Below are positions 8,172 to 14,761 of a stretch of DNA of 14,761 nucleotides, in pieces; within the stretch, counting starts at the first letter, position 1, and each line of letters starts with the position of its first letter. The position numbers were made by a program, and so were the translations under genes. This stretch comes from CAYXOX01 sp964466745 (GTDB lineage Bacteria; Pseudomonadota; Alphaproteobacteria; Rhodobacterales; Rhodobacteraceae), in contig CAYXOX010000068.1 in the NCBI GenBank assembly GCA_964466745.1, positions 1-14,761 on the forward strand. Direction: 5' to 3'. The notes under the pieces were generated by a model, which ran no database searches, was not told where the DNA came from, and saw only the letters and a program-made list of their open reading frames with translations.

Positions 8172-9254
8172 TCAGTCGAGCGTGATCGCCCGCTCTTCCT
8201 TGATGCTTTGCTCGGCGGCCAGCACGATGCGCAGCGAATCCACCGCCGCCTGCATCGACTCGCTGAGGTCCATATCCTCGCGGATCGCCTTGAGGAAGAA
8301 CTCCTGCTCGCGGTCGCACAGCTCCTGGTGGCCGGGCTCGTCTTCCATCGACATCATCTCGTCGGGCTTCACGAAATGCTTGTCGGGCCCGACCTCCGCG
8401 TGATGGAGGCGGATCATGTCGGTCTTGGTGTGCTTGTCGATGTCGGCGCTGTCAGAGATCGTCTCGGCATCGTCGCGGGCATCGTCGTTGGGCACCATGG
8501 AGACGGAGCCCTTGGGCCCGACGATATCCTTCACGAAGAATGCGGTTTCCGACATCATCGGCCCCCAGCCCGCCTCGTACCAGCCCACCGAGCCGTCATC
8601 GAAGGTGACATGAAGATGGCCGTAGTTCTGCTGCTTGGCCTCGCCCCAGAGCGCCGCGCCGATCCCGTGGACGCGCACCGGCTTGGCCCCGGTGAGCTGG
8701 CACATCACGTCAACGTAGTGCACGCCGCAGTCGACGATGGGTATGAGGCTGTCGATGAGGTTCTTGTGCCACATCCACGCGTCGCCCGAGGACTGCTGGT
8801 TGAGGTTGAGGCGCATCACCAGCGGCTTGCCGAGGGTCTGGCCCAGCTCGATGAACTTCACCCAGGAGGGATGCACCCGCAGGATGTAGCCCAGCACCAG
8901 CTTGCGGCCGGTTTCCTTCGCCTTGGCCACCACCGCCTCGGCCTCGGCATTGGTGGTGCCGATGGGCTTTTCCATGAAGACATGCGCGCCGGCCTCGAAG
9001 GCCTTGATGGCGTAGTCGGCATGGGTGTTGGGCCAGGTGTTGATGGAGACCGCATCGGGCCCGAGCTCCGCCAGGGCCGCCTCGTAGTTCTCGAAAAGTG
9101 GATAGCCCTGAAGGGCTTCGGGGAGCTTCTTCGTCTTGATCGTGCGCGAGCACAGCCCCACGATCTCGAACCCCTCCATGCGGTGATAGGCATCGGCATG
9201 GGACGCACCCATGTTGCCGAGCCCGACCACGAGCACGCGCACCGGATCTGCCAT
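8172..9254 (-). CDS. Gfo/Idh/MocA family NAD(P)-dependent oxidoreductase
   Basis: This is a 360-residue protein. The N-terminal Rossmann domain opens MADPVRVLVVGLGNMGASHADAY with GxGxxG at 11-16. The family catalytic EKP motif is at 95-97 (HVFMEKPIGTT). The C-terminal substrate domain has D175 and H179 in IVDCGVHYVDVM, the positions used for catalysis and substrate binding in this family. The length is typical. The frame extends upstream, but the ATG at 9254 has a strong GGGAGGAG site just before it and is the natural start. The enzyme probably oxidises or reduces a polyol, sugar or hydroxy-acid-like ligand delivered by the adjacent ABC importer. The internal acidic insert at about 256-310 (NDDARDDAETISDSADIDKH) may shape specificity. 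It is the fourth gene of the operon. Confidence 0.9.
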   Translation of the reverse strand: MADPVRVLVVGLGNMGASHADAYHRMEGFEIVGLCSRTIKTKKLPEALQGYPLFENYEAALAELGPDAVSINTWPNTHADYAIKAFEAGAHVFMEKPIGTTNAEAEAVVAKAKETGRKLVLGYILRVHPSWVKFIELGQTLGKPLVMRLNLNQQSSGDAWMWHKNLIDSLIPIVDCGVHYVDVMCQLTGAKPVRVHGIGAALWGEAKQQNYGHLHVTFDDGSVGWYEAGWGPMMSETAFFVKDIVGPKGSVSMVPNDDARDDAETISDSADIDKHTKTDMIRLHHAEVGPDKHFVKPDEMMSMEDEPGHQELCDREQEFFLKAIREDMDLSESMQAAVDSLRIVLAAEQSIKEERAITLD

Positions 9255-9288
9255 CTGCTGTCTCCTCCCTTGAATTCCTTCGGTGGCG

Positions 9289-9310
9289 GGGGCGCCCGGC
9301 GAGGCGCCCC
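9289..9310 (-). other. Intercistronic stem-loop after the binding-protein gene
   Basis: Perfect 8-bp arms GGGGCGCC (9289-9296) and GGCGCCCC (9303-9310) enclose a six-base loop. The hairpin begins nine bases after the binding-protein stop codon on the minus strand. No T-run follows, so it is more likely a 3'-end stabiliser or partial attenuator that lets the binding protein be made in excess of downstream enzymes. The role is inferred from similar hairpins behind other ABC binding-protein genes. Confidence 0.55.
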
Positions 9311-9318
9311 AGCCGTGG

Positions 9319-10464
9319 TCAGATCGACTGGTCGAACATCGAGGCGCGGATCGCGTCCACGTCGACGGCGGCCATCTCGGGCGAGAGCTCGGCGGCCATG
9401 GCATCGGCGCGCACCTGCTCGACGTCGAAGTCGTTGGCGCCCGGGATCAGGTCGTTGCTGCAGACATCCGACGCGATGATCCGGTCGGTCTGGCCGATCT
9501 CGGCGGTCAGATCGAAGAACTGCTGCCAGCTCGCCATGTCGTGCCAGCCCCAGCCCTGCCGGTTGTCCCAATCACCGCGGAACACGTTCATCTGCTGGAT
9601 GATCGACATGCCGCCCAGCTCGGGGCCCACGTTGGAGGCGAGGGTCGGGAACTGGTCGAACACCGCCTGCACCGCCGCCATCGGGTTGTGCTCGGCGAAC
9701 TCCATGCCCATGGCCCAGCCGCGCAGGTATCGCTCGAGGAAGGCGCGGCGCTCGGGGTCGGCGAGATCGGAGGTGCGCACGACGAAGGTGTTGGCCGGCA
9801 GCGGCGAGTTCTGCACGCCGAGCCAGTATTCGAAGGCGAGCCCGGTGGCGATCCACTCCGCCCGCAGCCCCTCCCAGGAGAGGGCGGCATCGCCCTGCCC
9901 CTGTGCCAGCATGGTGCCCCAGGTGGGCCAGCCGGCCTCGACGTAGGTGATGGTGGAGATGTCCACGCCCTGGGCGGCCAGCATCGGATCGACGATGGGC
10001 TGCCAGGCGGCGGAGCCGAGCAGGATCGTCTTGCCCTCGATATCCTTGATGTCCGACGGGCCCTCGCCCTCGCGGAAAGCGAGGCTGAAGGTGTCGCGCG
10101 CGCCCATGTGGAACACCGAGGTCAGATCCATCCCCTCGCGCAGGGCGAAGGAGAACACGCCGGGGCTCGGAAAGCCCATGTCGGCCTGGCCCACGTCCAC
10201 GAACTTGACGGTGGCCGTGCCGTCGGACGGCCCGGGCTGCATGTCCACCTCGAGATCGCCGAAGTAGCCCATCTTGCGGGCGGCCCAGAAGCCGTAGTCG
10301 TCGAGCACCTCGAGCGTCCCGCGGGGCGAGATCCAGGTGAACGGGCCGTCATAGGGTTCGGCCATCGCGCCGCGGGGCCCGCCGAGCGCCGAGACGACGA
10401 CGCCGCCTGCGGTGACCTGCAGCAGGCGCCGCCGCGTGAAACCGGGGTTCATAGGGTTCTTCAT
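9319..10464 (-). CDS. NMT1/SsuA-like ABC transporter substrate-binding protein (Tat signal)
   Basis: This 381-residue periplasmic binding protein has a Tat-type signal at residues 1-35: TRRRLLQV (10-17) with twin arginines, a hydrophobic stretch and cleavage near AMA-EP. The mature part resembles the NMT1/THI5/SsuA class: RGTLEVLDDYGFWAARKMGYF, DVGQADMGFPSPGVFSFAL, IEGKTILLGSAAWQPIVDPML and GDAALSWEGLRAEWI. Relatives bind sulfonates, taurine, pyrimidine precursors, riboflavin or aromatic acids, so the ligand cannot be named. GGGAG lies eight bases before the ATG at 10464; the frame runs open far upstream but only overlaps the neighbouring transporter genes. It is the third gene of the operon, 44 bases after the permease, and is followed by a stem-loop. 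Confidence 0.9.
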   Translation of the reverse strand: MKNPMNPGFTRRRLLQVTAGGVVVSALGGPRGAMAEPYDGPFTWISPRGTLEVLDDYGFWAARKMGYFGDLEVDMQPGPSDGTATVKFVDVGQADMGFPSPGVFSFALREGMDLTSVFHMGARDTFSLAFREGEGPSDIKDIEGKTILLGSAAWQPIVDPMLAAQGVDISTITYVEAGWPTWGTMLAQGQGDAALSWEGLRAEWIATGLAFEYWLGVQNSPLPANTFVVRTSDLADPERRAFLERYLRGWAMGMEFAEHNPMAAVQAVFDQFPTLASNVGPELGGMSIIQQMNVFRGDWDNRQGWGWHDMASWQQFFDLTAEIGQTDRIIASDVCSNDLIPGANDFDVEQVRADAMAAELSPEMAAVDVDAIRASMFDQSI

Positions 10465-10508
10465 GGTAACAACTCCCTGTTTTCCGTTGATTTTCGGGCG
10501 ACGGTGCC

Positions 10509-11345
10509 TCACGTCTCCCAGCTTGCCCACTTCTTGCCGATCAGAAAGAACGTGACGTATATCGCGATGCCCATGCCCGACAGGATCAGGATGACGGCGA
10601 AGAACTCCGGCATGTTGATCATCGACGAGTAGGTCGTGAGACGGTTTCCGAGGCCGAAGCCGCCGCCCACCATCTCGGCGCCCACGGCGGTGAGCATCCC
10701 GAAGATCGCGCCGATCATCAGCCCGACGAGGATCATCGGCAGGGCCATCGGCGCGCGCACCTTCCAGAAGATCTGCAGCGTCGAGGCGCCGTAGCTGCGA
10801 GCCAGCGCGATCTTGGCGCTGTCGGTGCGGCGAAAGCCGGTGGCCGCGTTGATCATCACCATCGGGCCCGAGGCCAGCGCCACCGCGATGATCCGGGGCT
10901 CGTAGCCGAAGCCGAACCGCAGGATAAGGAGCGGCACAAGCGCCAGCATCGGCGTGGTGACGAGCACGAGGATGTAGGGGGTCACCACCTTCTCGACGAA
11001 GGGGAACTGGGTGATGACGGCGGCCAGCAGGAGGCCGACCCCCGCGCCGATGGAAAAGCCCGCCCCCAGCACCACCACGGTATGGCCCCAGTGGGGCAGG
11101 ATCAGCCAGAATTCCTTGACGAAGGCCGCGCCGATGGCGCTCGGGGTGGGCAGGATGTAGGCGGGCACCTCGTTCCAGCGCAGCAGGAACTCGAGCCCGC
11201 CGATCACCACCACCGCCACCAGCGCGATGACGACCGCCTCCGCCGCGCCGCCGCCCAGCCCGCCCGAGAGCGAGGCCCGGCTGATGCCCGCGCCGCCGCC
11301 GGCGCCGGTTTCGCCCGAGAACTTGGGGATCGCGTCGTCGCTCAT
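10509..11345 (-). CDS. ABC transporter permease (SsuC/TauC-like)
   Basis: This 278-residue inner-membrane permease of the BPD_transp_1 type has about six membrane helices. A Gly/Ser-rich N-terminal extension (1-33) precedes the first helix (about 35-52). The family entry motif ILPTPSAIGAAF is at 64-75. The cytoplasmic EAA loop that docks the ATPase is at about 177-205 (ARSYGASTLQIFWKVRAPMALP). FGLGNRLTTYSSMINMPEFFAVI near the end is characteristic of SsuC-like permeases. It presumably works as a homodimer. The start codon lies only six bases past the ATPase stop, with GGAG nine bases upstream, inside the ATPase coding end, so translation is likely coupled. Confidence 0.92.
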   Translation of the reverse strand: MSDDAIPKFSGETGAGGGAGISRASLSGGLGGGAAEAVVIALVAVVVIGGLEFLLRWNEVPAYILPTPSAIGAAFVKEFWLILPHWGHTVVVLGAGFSIGAGVGLLLAAVITQFPFVEKVVTPYILVLVTTPMLALVPLLILRFGFGYEPRIIAVALASGPMVMINAATGFRRTDSAKIALARSYGASTLQIFWKVRAPMALPMILVGLMIGAIFGMLTAVGAEMVGGGFGLGNRLTTYSSMINMPEFFAVILILSGMGIAIYVTFFLIGKKWASWET

Positions 11346-11351
11346 TCTGCC

Positions 11352-12143
11352 CTACTCCGCCGCCGCCGAACGCGAGCCATCCTCGTTCAGCCCGTAGATG
11401 TCGGCCTTGATGCGATGCGTGAGGTCGAACACCTCGCGCCCGGCCATGATCTCCATCGTGCGCGGGCGCGGCAGGTCCACGTCGTAGATCTCGTGCACCG
11501 TGCCCGGCCGCCCGCTGAGCACCACCACCCTGTCGGACAGGAAGAGCGCCTCCTCGATGGAGTGCGTGATGAAGACGATCGTAGTGTGCGTTTCCATCCA
11601 GATCTCTTCCACGAGGCGGTTCATCTCCTCGCGGGTGAAGGCATCGAGCGCGCCGAAGGGCTCGTCCATCAGCAGCACGGAGGGGCGCAGCGAGAGCGCG
11701 CGCACGATGGCCGCGCGCTGCTGCATGCCCCCCGAAAGCTGGCCCGGGAACCGGTCTTCGAAGCCGCGCAGGCTCACGCGGTCGAGGAGGTGCTCGATCC
11801 ATTCCCTCTCGGGCTTCTGGCCCTTGATCTCGAACGGGAAGAGGATGTTGGACATCAGGTTGCGCCAGGGCAGCAGGTTGGCCTCCTGGAACACCAGCCC
11901 GATATCGGGATGCGGGCGCGTGATCGGCTCGCCGTCGAGCAGCACGCGCCCCTCGGTGAGCGAATGCAGGCCCGACATGGACCACAGTAGCGTCGTTTTC
12001 CCGCAGCCCGACGGCCCGACGATCGAGACGATGGAGTTCGGCGCGACGTCGAAGGTGCAGTCTGCGAGTGCCTGGAGATCGCCGTAGCGCTTGCCGGCGC
12101 GATCCACGCGCAGCTTGGCTGTGGCAGGGGTGCCGTCGGTCAT
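11352..12143 (-). CDS. ABC transporter ATP-binding protein (SsuB/TauB-like)
   Basis: This 263-residue ATPase has every ABC motif. Walker A is GPSGCGKTT (43-51), the Q-loop is VFQEANLLPW (Q86), the signature is LSGGMQQR (136-143), Walker B is VLLMDEPFGALD (156-167) and the switch His is H194 (FITHS). QEANLLPWRN and the DEPFGALDAFTRE stretch are typical of nitrate/sulfonate/taurine-type importers. The ATG at 12143 is chosen because GGAGG stands four bases upstream and the residues before it (open to 12242) are not family-like. It powers import together with the permease and the Tat-exported binding protein encoded just downstream. It is the first gene of the leftward operon, divergent from the RpiR-type regulator. 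Confidence 0.93.
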   Translation of the reverse strand: MTDGTPATAKLRVDRAGKRYGDLQALADCTFDVAPNSIVSIVGPSGCGKTTLLWSMSGLHSLTEGRVLLDGEPITRPHPDIGLVFQEANLLPWRNLMSNILFPFEIKGQKPEREWIEHLLDRVSLRGFEDRFPGQLSGGMQQRAAIVRALSLRPSVLLMDEPFGALDAFTREEMNRLVEEIWMETHTTIVFITHSIEEALFLSDRVVVLSGRPGTVHEIYDVDLPRPRTMEIMAGREVFDLTHRIKADIYGLNEDGSRSAAAE

Positions 12144-12215
12144 TCCGCCTCCGGTGCGCGACCGCCCGCCACCCTGCGCACGCGATGCGGCGCGGTGGCG
12201 AGTCTCTCCGGGAAG

Positions 12216-12242
12216 ACTGTAACTCAGCGACATTCCTGTCAA
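12216..12242 (-). promoter_or_regulatory. Candidate sigma-70-type promoter of the ABC operon
   Basis: On the minus strand TTGACA (12242-12237) is followed after 15 bases by TACAGT (12221-12216). The -35 matches consensus fully; the -10 matches four of six positions and the spacer is short. Transcription would begin near 12209, giving a leader of roughly 65 nt before the ATPase ATG. Confidence 0.45.
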
Positions 12243-12257
12243 CGTGTCTGCGCAGGC

Positions 12258-12293
12258 TCGCCAAATTTTCCCGGTTTCAACTTGTTTTGGCGA
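12258..12293. promoter_or_regulatory. Inverted repeat; candidate RpiR-family operator
   Basis: Perfect 8-base arms TCGCCAAA (12258-12265) and TTTGGCGA (12286-12293) are separated by 20 bases, in the AT-richest part of the divergent region and just upstream of the candidate ABC-operon -35. The arms are 28 bases apart start to start, compatible with two half-sites bound on one DNA face. Binding by the adjacent RpiR-type regulator is inferred only. Confidence 0.45.
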
Positions 12294-12378
12294 TTCCCGT
12301 GCGTAACTTTCCTACAAATCATTGACGTGAGACGTGGCGCCGCACACTCTCCGCCAGACCGCAGCTTTCGGAGACGCC

Positions 12379-13305
12379 ATGACCAAGGCCCTGCAGCAGG
12401 CCGCCGCCGAGCGCGGCACGAGCCGCCCGCCCGACGTGCTGGGCCGCATCCGCGACCGCTATCCCGAGCTGCGCCCGGCCGAGCAGGCGGTGGCCGACCT
12501 CGTGCTCTCCAACGTGCGCGCGGCCGTGGATGCCCCGATCTCGGAAATCGCGGCCCAGGCCGGCGTGAGCCAGCCGACGGTGACGCGGTTCAGCCGCTCG
12601 GTGGGCTGCGAGGGGGTGCGGGACTTCAAGCTGCAGCTCGCGCAATCGCTCGCGGTGGGGCAGGCCTTCCTCGTGGACACGCCGGCACAGCCCCCGGCGG
12701 CCGGCGATCTGCCGCCCTTCTGGGGCGCGATCCTGGAGGAGGCGCACATGGCGCTGCGCGCCGTGGAGCGCGGCCTCGCCCCGGAGGGCGTGAACGCCGC
12801 GGCCGAGCGGCTGGCCGGCGCCGGGCGCATCGTCTGCTTCGGGCTCGGCGGATCCTCGGCGACGCTGGCGGCGGAGGCGCAGGTGCGGCTCTTCCGCTAC
12901 GGGCTGGCGGCCAGCGTGTGCCCCGAACCCTACATCGCGCGGATGACGGCGGCGACGCTCAAGGCCGGCGACGTGCTGCTGGCCTGCTCGGCCACCGGGC
13001 GCACCGCCGAGGTGGTGGAAACCGCCGAGATCGCCCGGCGCTACGGCGCCGAGGTGATCGCGATCACCGCGCCGGGCTCCGATCTCGCGCAGGCCGCCGA
13101 CATCGCGCTCACCGTGCGCGTGGCCGAATACCCCGACGCGCTCACGCCCTCGGCCTCGCGGATCGCGCATCTCGCCGTTCTCGATCTCGTCGCCACGGCG
13201 ACGGGCTACCGGCTCGGCCCCGCGGCGCGGGAGAGCCTGCGCCGGATCAAGTTCAACCTCATGGATGCCGGGGCCGGCGGGCGGCTGGAGCCGCTGGGCG
13301 GATGA
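12379..13305 (+). CDS. MurR/RpiR family transcriptional regulator
   Basis: This 308-residue regulator has an N-terminal RpiR helix-turn-helix (about 20-95; core ISEIAAQAGVSQPTVTRFSRSVGCEGVRDFKLQLAQSL, reported here in two overlapping parts: helices at 54-64 and 65-75) and a C-terminal SIS sugar-phosphate-binding-like domain (about 137-275; IVCFGLGGSSATLA, CSATGRTAEVVETAEIARRYGAEVIAIT). The ATG at 12379 is preferred for GGAG five bases upstream; a GTG at 12334 would add 15 residues. Family members sense phosphorylated sugars or other small metabolites through the SIS domain and repress or activate adjacent catabolic genes. It is divergent from the ABC operon and overlaps the monooxygenase start by 4 nt (ATGA), so regulator and monooxygenase are co-transcribed. 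It probably controls both directions. Confidence 0.92.
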   Translation: MTKALQQAAAERGTSRPPDVLGRIRDRYPELRPAEQAVADLVLSNVRAAVDAPISEIAAQAGVSQPTVTRFSRSVGCEGVRDFKLQLAQSLAVGQAFLVDTPAQPPAAGDLPPFWGAILEEAHMALRAVERGLAPEGVNAAAERLAGAGRIVCFGLGGSSATLAAEAQVRLFRYGLAASVCPEPYIARMTAATLKAGDVLLACSATGRTAEVVETAEIARRYGAEVIAITAPGSDLAQAADIALTVRVAEYPDALTPSASRIAHLAVLDLVATATGYRLGPAARESLRRIKFNLMDAGAGGRLEPLGG

Positions 13306-14761
13306 GCCCCGCCGCCTTCGACGGCTGGCTCGAGCGCTTCGGCGCTGCCCTCGCCGCGGGCGATGCGGAGGCCGCGGCGGCGATGTTCGCGCCCGACTGC
13401 TACTGGCGCGACCTACTGGCCTTCACCTGGAACATCCACACCGTGGAGGGCCGCGGCGCGATTGCCGACATGCTGCGCGCGCGGCTCGGCGAGGTGGCGC
13501 CCTCGGGCTGGGCGCGCCGCGGCGAGATCGAGGAGGGCGAGGACGGCAGCGCGGCCTGGATCGCCTTCGAAACCGCCGTGGCCACGGGCACCGGCCGGCT
13601 GACCCTGCGCGACGGGCAGGCCCATGTGCTCTTCACCGCGATGGAGGACCTCAAGGGGCACGAGGAGCCGCGCGGGGCCCGCCGGCCCCAGGGCGTGGCC
13701 CATGGCGCCGACCGCAACCGGACGACATGGCTGGAGGCCCGCACCGCCGAGGCCGCCGCGCTGGGCCGCGAGACCCAGCCCGAGGTGCTGGTGATCGGCG
13801 CCGGACAGGGCGGGCTGGCGCTGGGCGCGCGGCTCAAGCAGCTCGGCGTGCCGACGCTGATCGTGGAGCGCAACGCCCGCGCCGGCGACAGCTGGCGCAA
13901 CCGCTATCGCAGCCTCGTGCTGCACGATCCGGTCTGGTACGATCACATGCCGTACCTGCCTTTTCCCGACACCTGGCCGGTGTTCTGCCCGAAGGACAAG
14001 ATGGGCGACTGGCTGGAGGCCTACGCCAGCATCTTCGAGCTCGACATCTGGACATCCACAAGCGCCCGGTCGGCGCGCTGGGACGCGGGCTCCCGGCGCT
14101 GGACGGTGACGCTCGACCGGGGCGGCGAGCAGATCGACGTGACGGCCCGGCAGCTGGTGTTCGCCACCGGCGCCTACGGGCCGCCCCGCCCGATCGCGTT
14201 GCCCGGGCAGGAGCGTTTCTCGGGCACGCTGATGCACTCGGCCGACTACGCCGAGGGCGCGCCCTTCGCCGGCAAGCGGGCCGTGGTGATCGGGGCCGGC
14301 AGTTCGGCCCATGACGTGGCCGTCGATCTGTGGGAGGCGGGCGCCGAGGTGACGATGGTGCAGCGGCGCCCCTCCATCGTCGTGCGGTCCGAGACGCTCA
14401 TGGAAATGGGCTTCGACATCTACTCCGAGGCCGCGCTGGCGAAGGGGATCACCACGGAGCGGGCCGACATGATCGCCGCCTCCACGCCCTACGCGCTCTT
14501 CACGGACAAGCAGAAGCGGCTCTACGCGCGGATCCGGGAGCGCGACGCGGACTACTACGAGCGCCTCGGCGCGGCCGGCTTCGACTACGATTTCGGCGAG
14601 GACGACAGCGGTCTGATGATGCGCGCCATGCGCACCGCCTCGGGCTATTACATCGACGTCGGAGCCTCCGAACTCATCGCCGACGGCAAGATCGGCGTGG
14701 CCGCCCGCGAAAGCGTGACCGGGCTCACCGAAACCGGCGTGACGCTCTCCTCGGGGCGCGA
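13302..14761 (+). CDS. Flavin-containing monooxygenase with N-terminal SnoaL/NTF2-like domain (3' end cut off)
   Basis: The ATG at 13302 overlaps the regulator stop as ATGA. The frame stays open to the right edge (486 codons). Residues 1-120 resemble a SnoaL/NTF2-like domain (FGAALAAGDAEAAAAMFAPD, CYWRDLLAFTWNIHTVEGR). Residues from 161 form a flavin monooxygenase: FAD-binding GxGxxG at 166-171 (VLVIGAGQGGLALG), the ATG motif in FATGAYG (287-293), the FMO fingerprint FSGTLMHSADY (306-316) and the second, NAD(P)H-binding GAGSSA at 331-336. This domain order occurs in proteins of about 600 residues, so roughly 100 residues are missing. The enzyme likely adds one oxygen atom to a nitrogen, sulfur or carbonyl-bearing substrate using NADPH and O2. 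Linkage to the importer locus suggests it acts on the imported compound or a breakdown product; the substrate is unknown. Confidence 0.9.
   Translation, partial: MSPAAFDGWLERFGAALAAGDAEAAAAMFAPDCYWRDLLAFTWNIHTVEGRGAIADMLRARLGEVAPSGWARRGEIEEGEDGSAAWIAFETAVATGTGRLTLRDGQAHVLFTAMEDLKGHEEPRGARRPQGVAHGADRNRTTWLEARTAEAAALGRETQPEVLVIGAGQGGLALGARLKQLGVPTLIVERNARAGDSWRNRYRSLVLHDPVWYDHMPYLPFPDTWPVFCPKDKMGDWLEAYASIFELDIWTSTSARSARWDAGSRRWTVTLDRGGEQIDVTARQLVFATGAYGPPRPIALPGQERFSGTLMHSADYAEGAPFAGKRAVVIGAGSSAHDVAVDLWEAGAEVTMVQRRPSIVVRSETLMEMGFDIYSEAALAKGITTERADMIAASTPYALFTDKQKRLYARIRERDADYYERLGAAGFDYDFGEDDSGLMMRAMRTASGYYIDVGASELIADGKIGVAARESVTGLTETGVTLSSGR

Noticed and set aside
9319..12264. A 981-codon minus-strand frame ending in the binding protein
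   Set aside because: Only the last 381 codons are protein-like. Upstream it is an alternative frame of the permease and ATPase genes; the true start at 10464 has a ribosome site and a Tat signal.
12322..12348. TTGACG with a weak CACACT 15 bases on, as a promoter for the RpiR gene
   Set aside because: The -10 is poor and the spacing short; other AT-rich hexamers nearby are equally weak, so no regulator promoter is called.

Overview
This is a GC-rich chromosomal window from a proteobacterium, most likely an alphaproteobacterium of the Rhodobacterales type. That placement is inferred from the protein style (DUF418 protein, COG3964 amidohydrolase, Tat-exported NMT1-type binding protein, ECF sigma/anti-sigma pair) and the base composition, not from a marker gene. 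It holds 13 supported protein genes. No rRNA, tRNA, CRISPR array, insertion sequence or phage gene was seen.

Left part (1-5542): an ECF-sigma-centred envelope locus. An HTTM/vitamin K-dependent-carboxylase-like membrane protein (minus, runs off the left edge) is divergent from a DCC-family (DUF393) CPFC protein. Next come a small secreted EF-hand protein with a poly-aspartate tail, an ECF sigma factor with its membrane anti-sigma factor (minus strand), and a secreted S8 subtilisin-like protease with an aspartate-rich linker. The main unusual observation is that the two divergent intergenic regions (HTTM/DCC and sigma/protease) carry the same symmetric element. Each reads as an ECF-type promoter GGAATA-N15-CGT on both strands, because the -10 of one strand is the complement of the -35 of the other. 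This suggests that the sigma factor drives itself, the protease, the HTTM protein and the DCC protein, possibly with the EF-hand gene as a weaker member. The HTTM protein keeps Lys and His at positions that appear to match the key K218 and H160 of human gamma-glutamyl carboxylase.

Middle (5604-6719): a DUF418/YeiB-type multi-spanning membrane protein, convergent with the protease.

Right part (6990-14761): a catabolic uptake locus around a divergent control region (12144-12378). Leftward runs a five-gene operon: ABC ATPase, permease, Tat-exported NMT1/SsuA-like binding protein, Gfo/Idh/MocA dehydrogenase and COG3964 amidohydrolase. Rightward runs an RpiR-family regulator, overlapping by 4 nt a flavin monooxygenase with an N-terminal SnoaL/NTF2-like domain (cut by the right edge). 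The natural reading is substrate-controlled import and degradation of a small molecule whose identity the sequence does not reveal.
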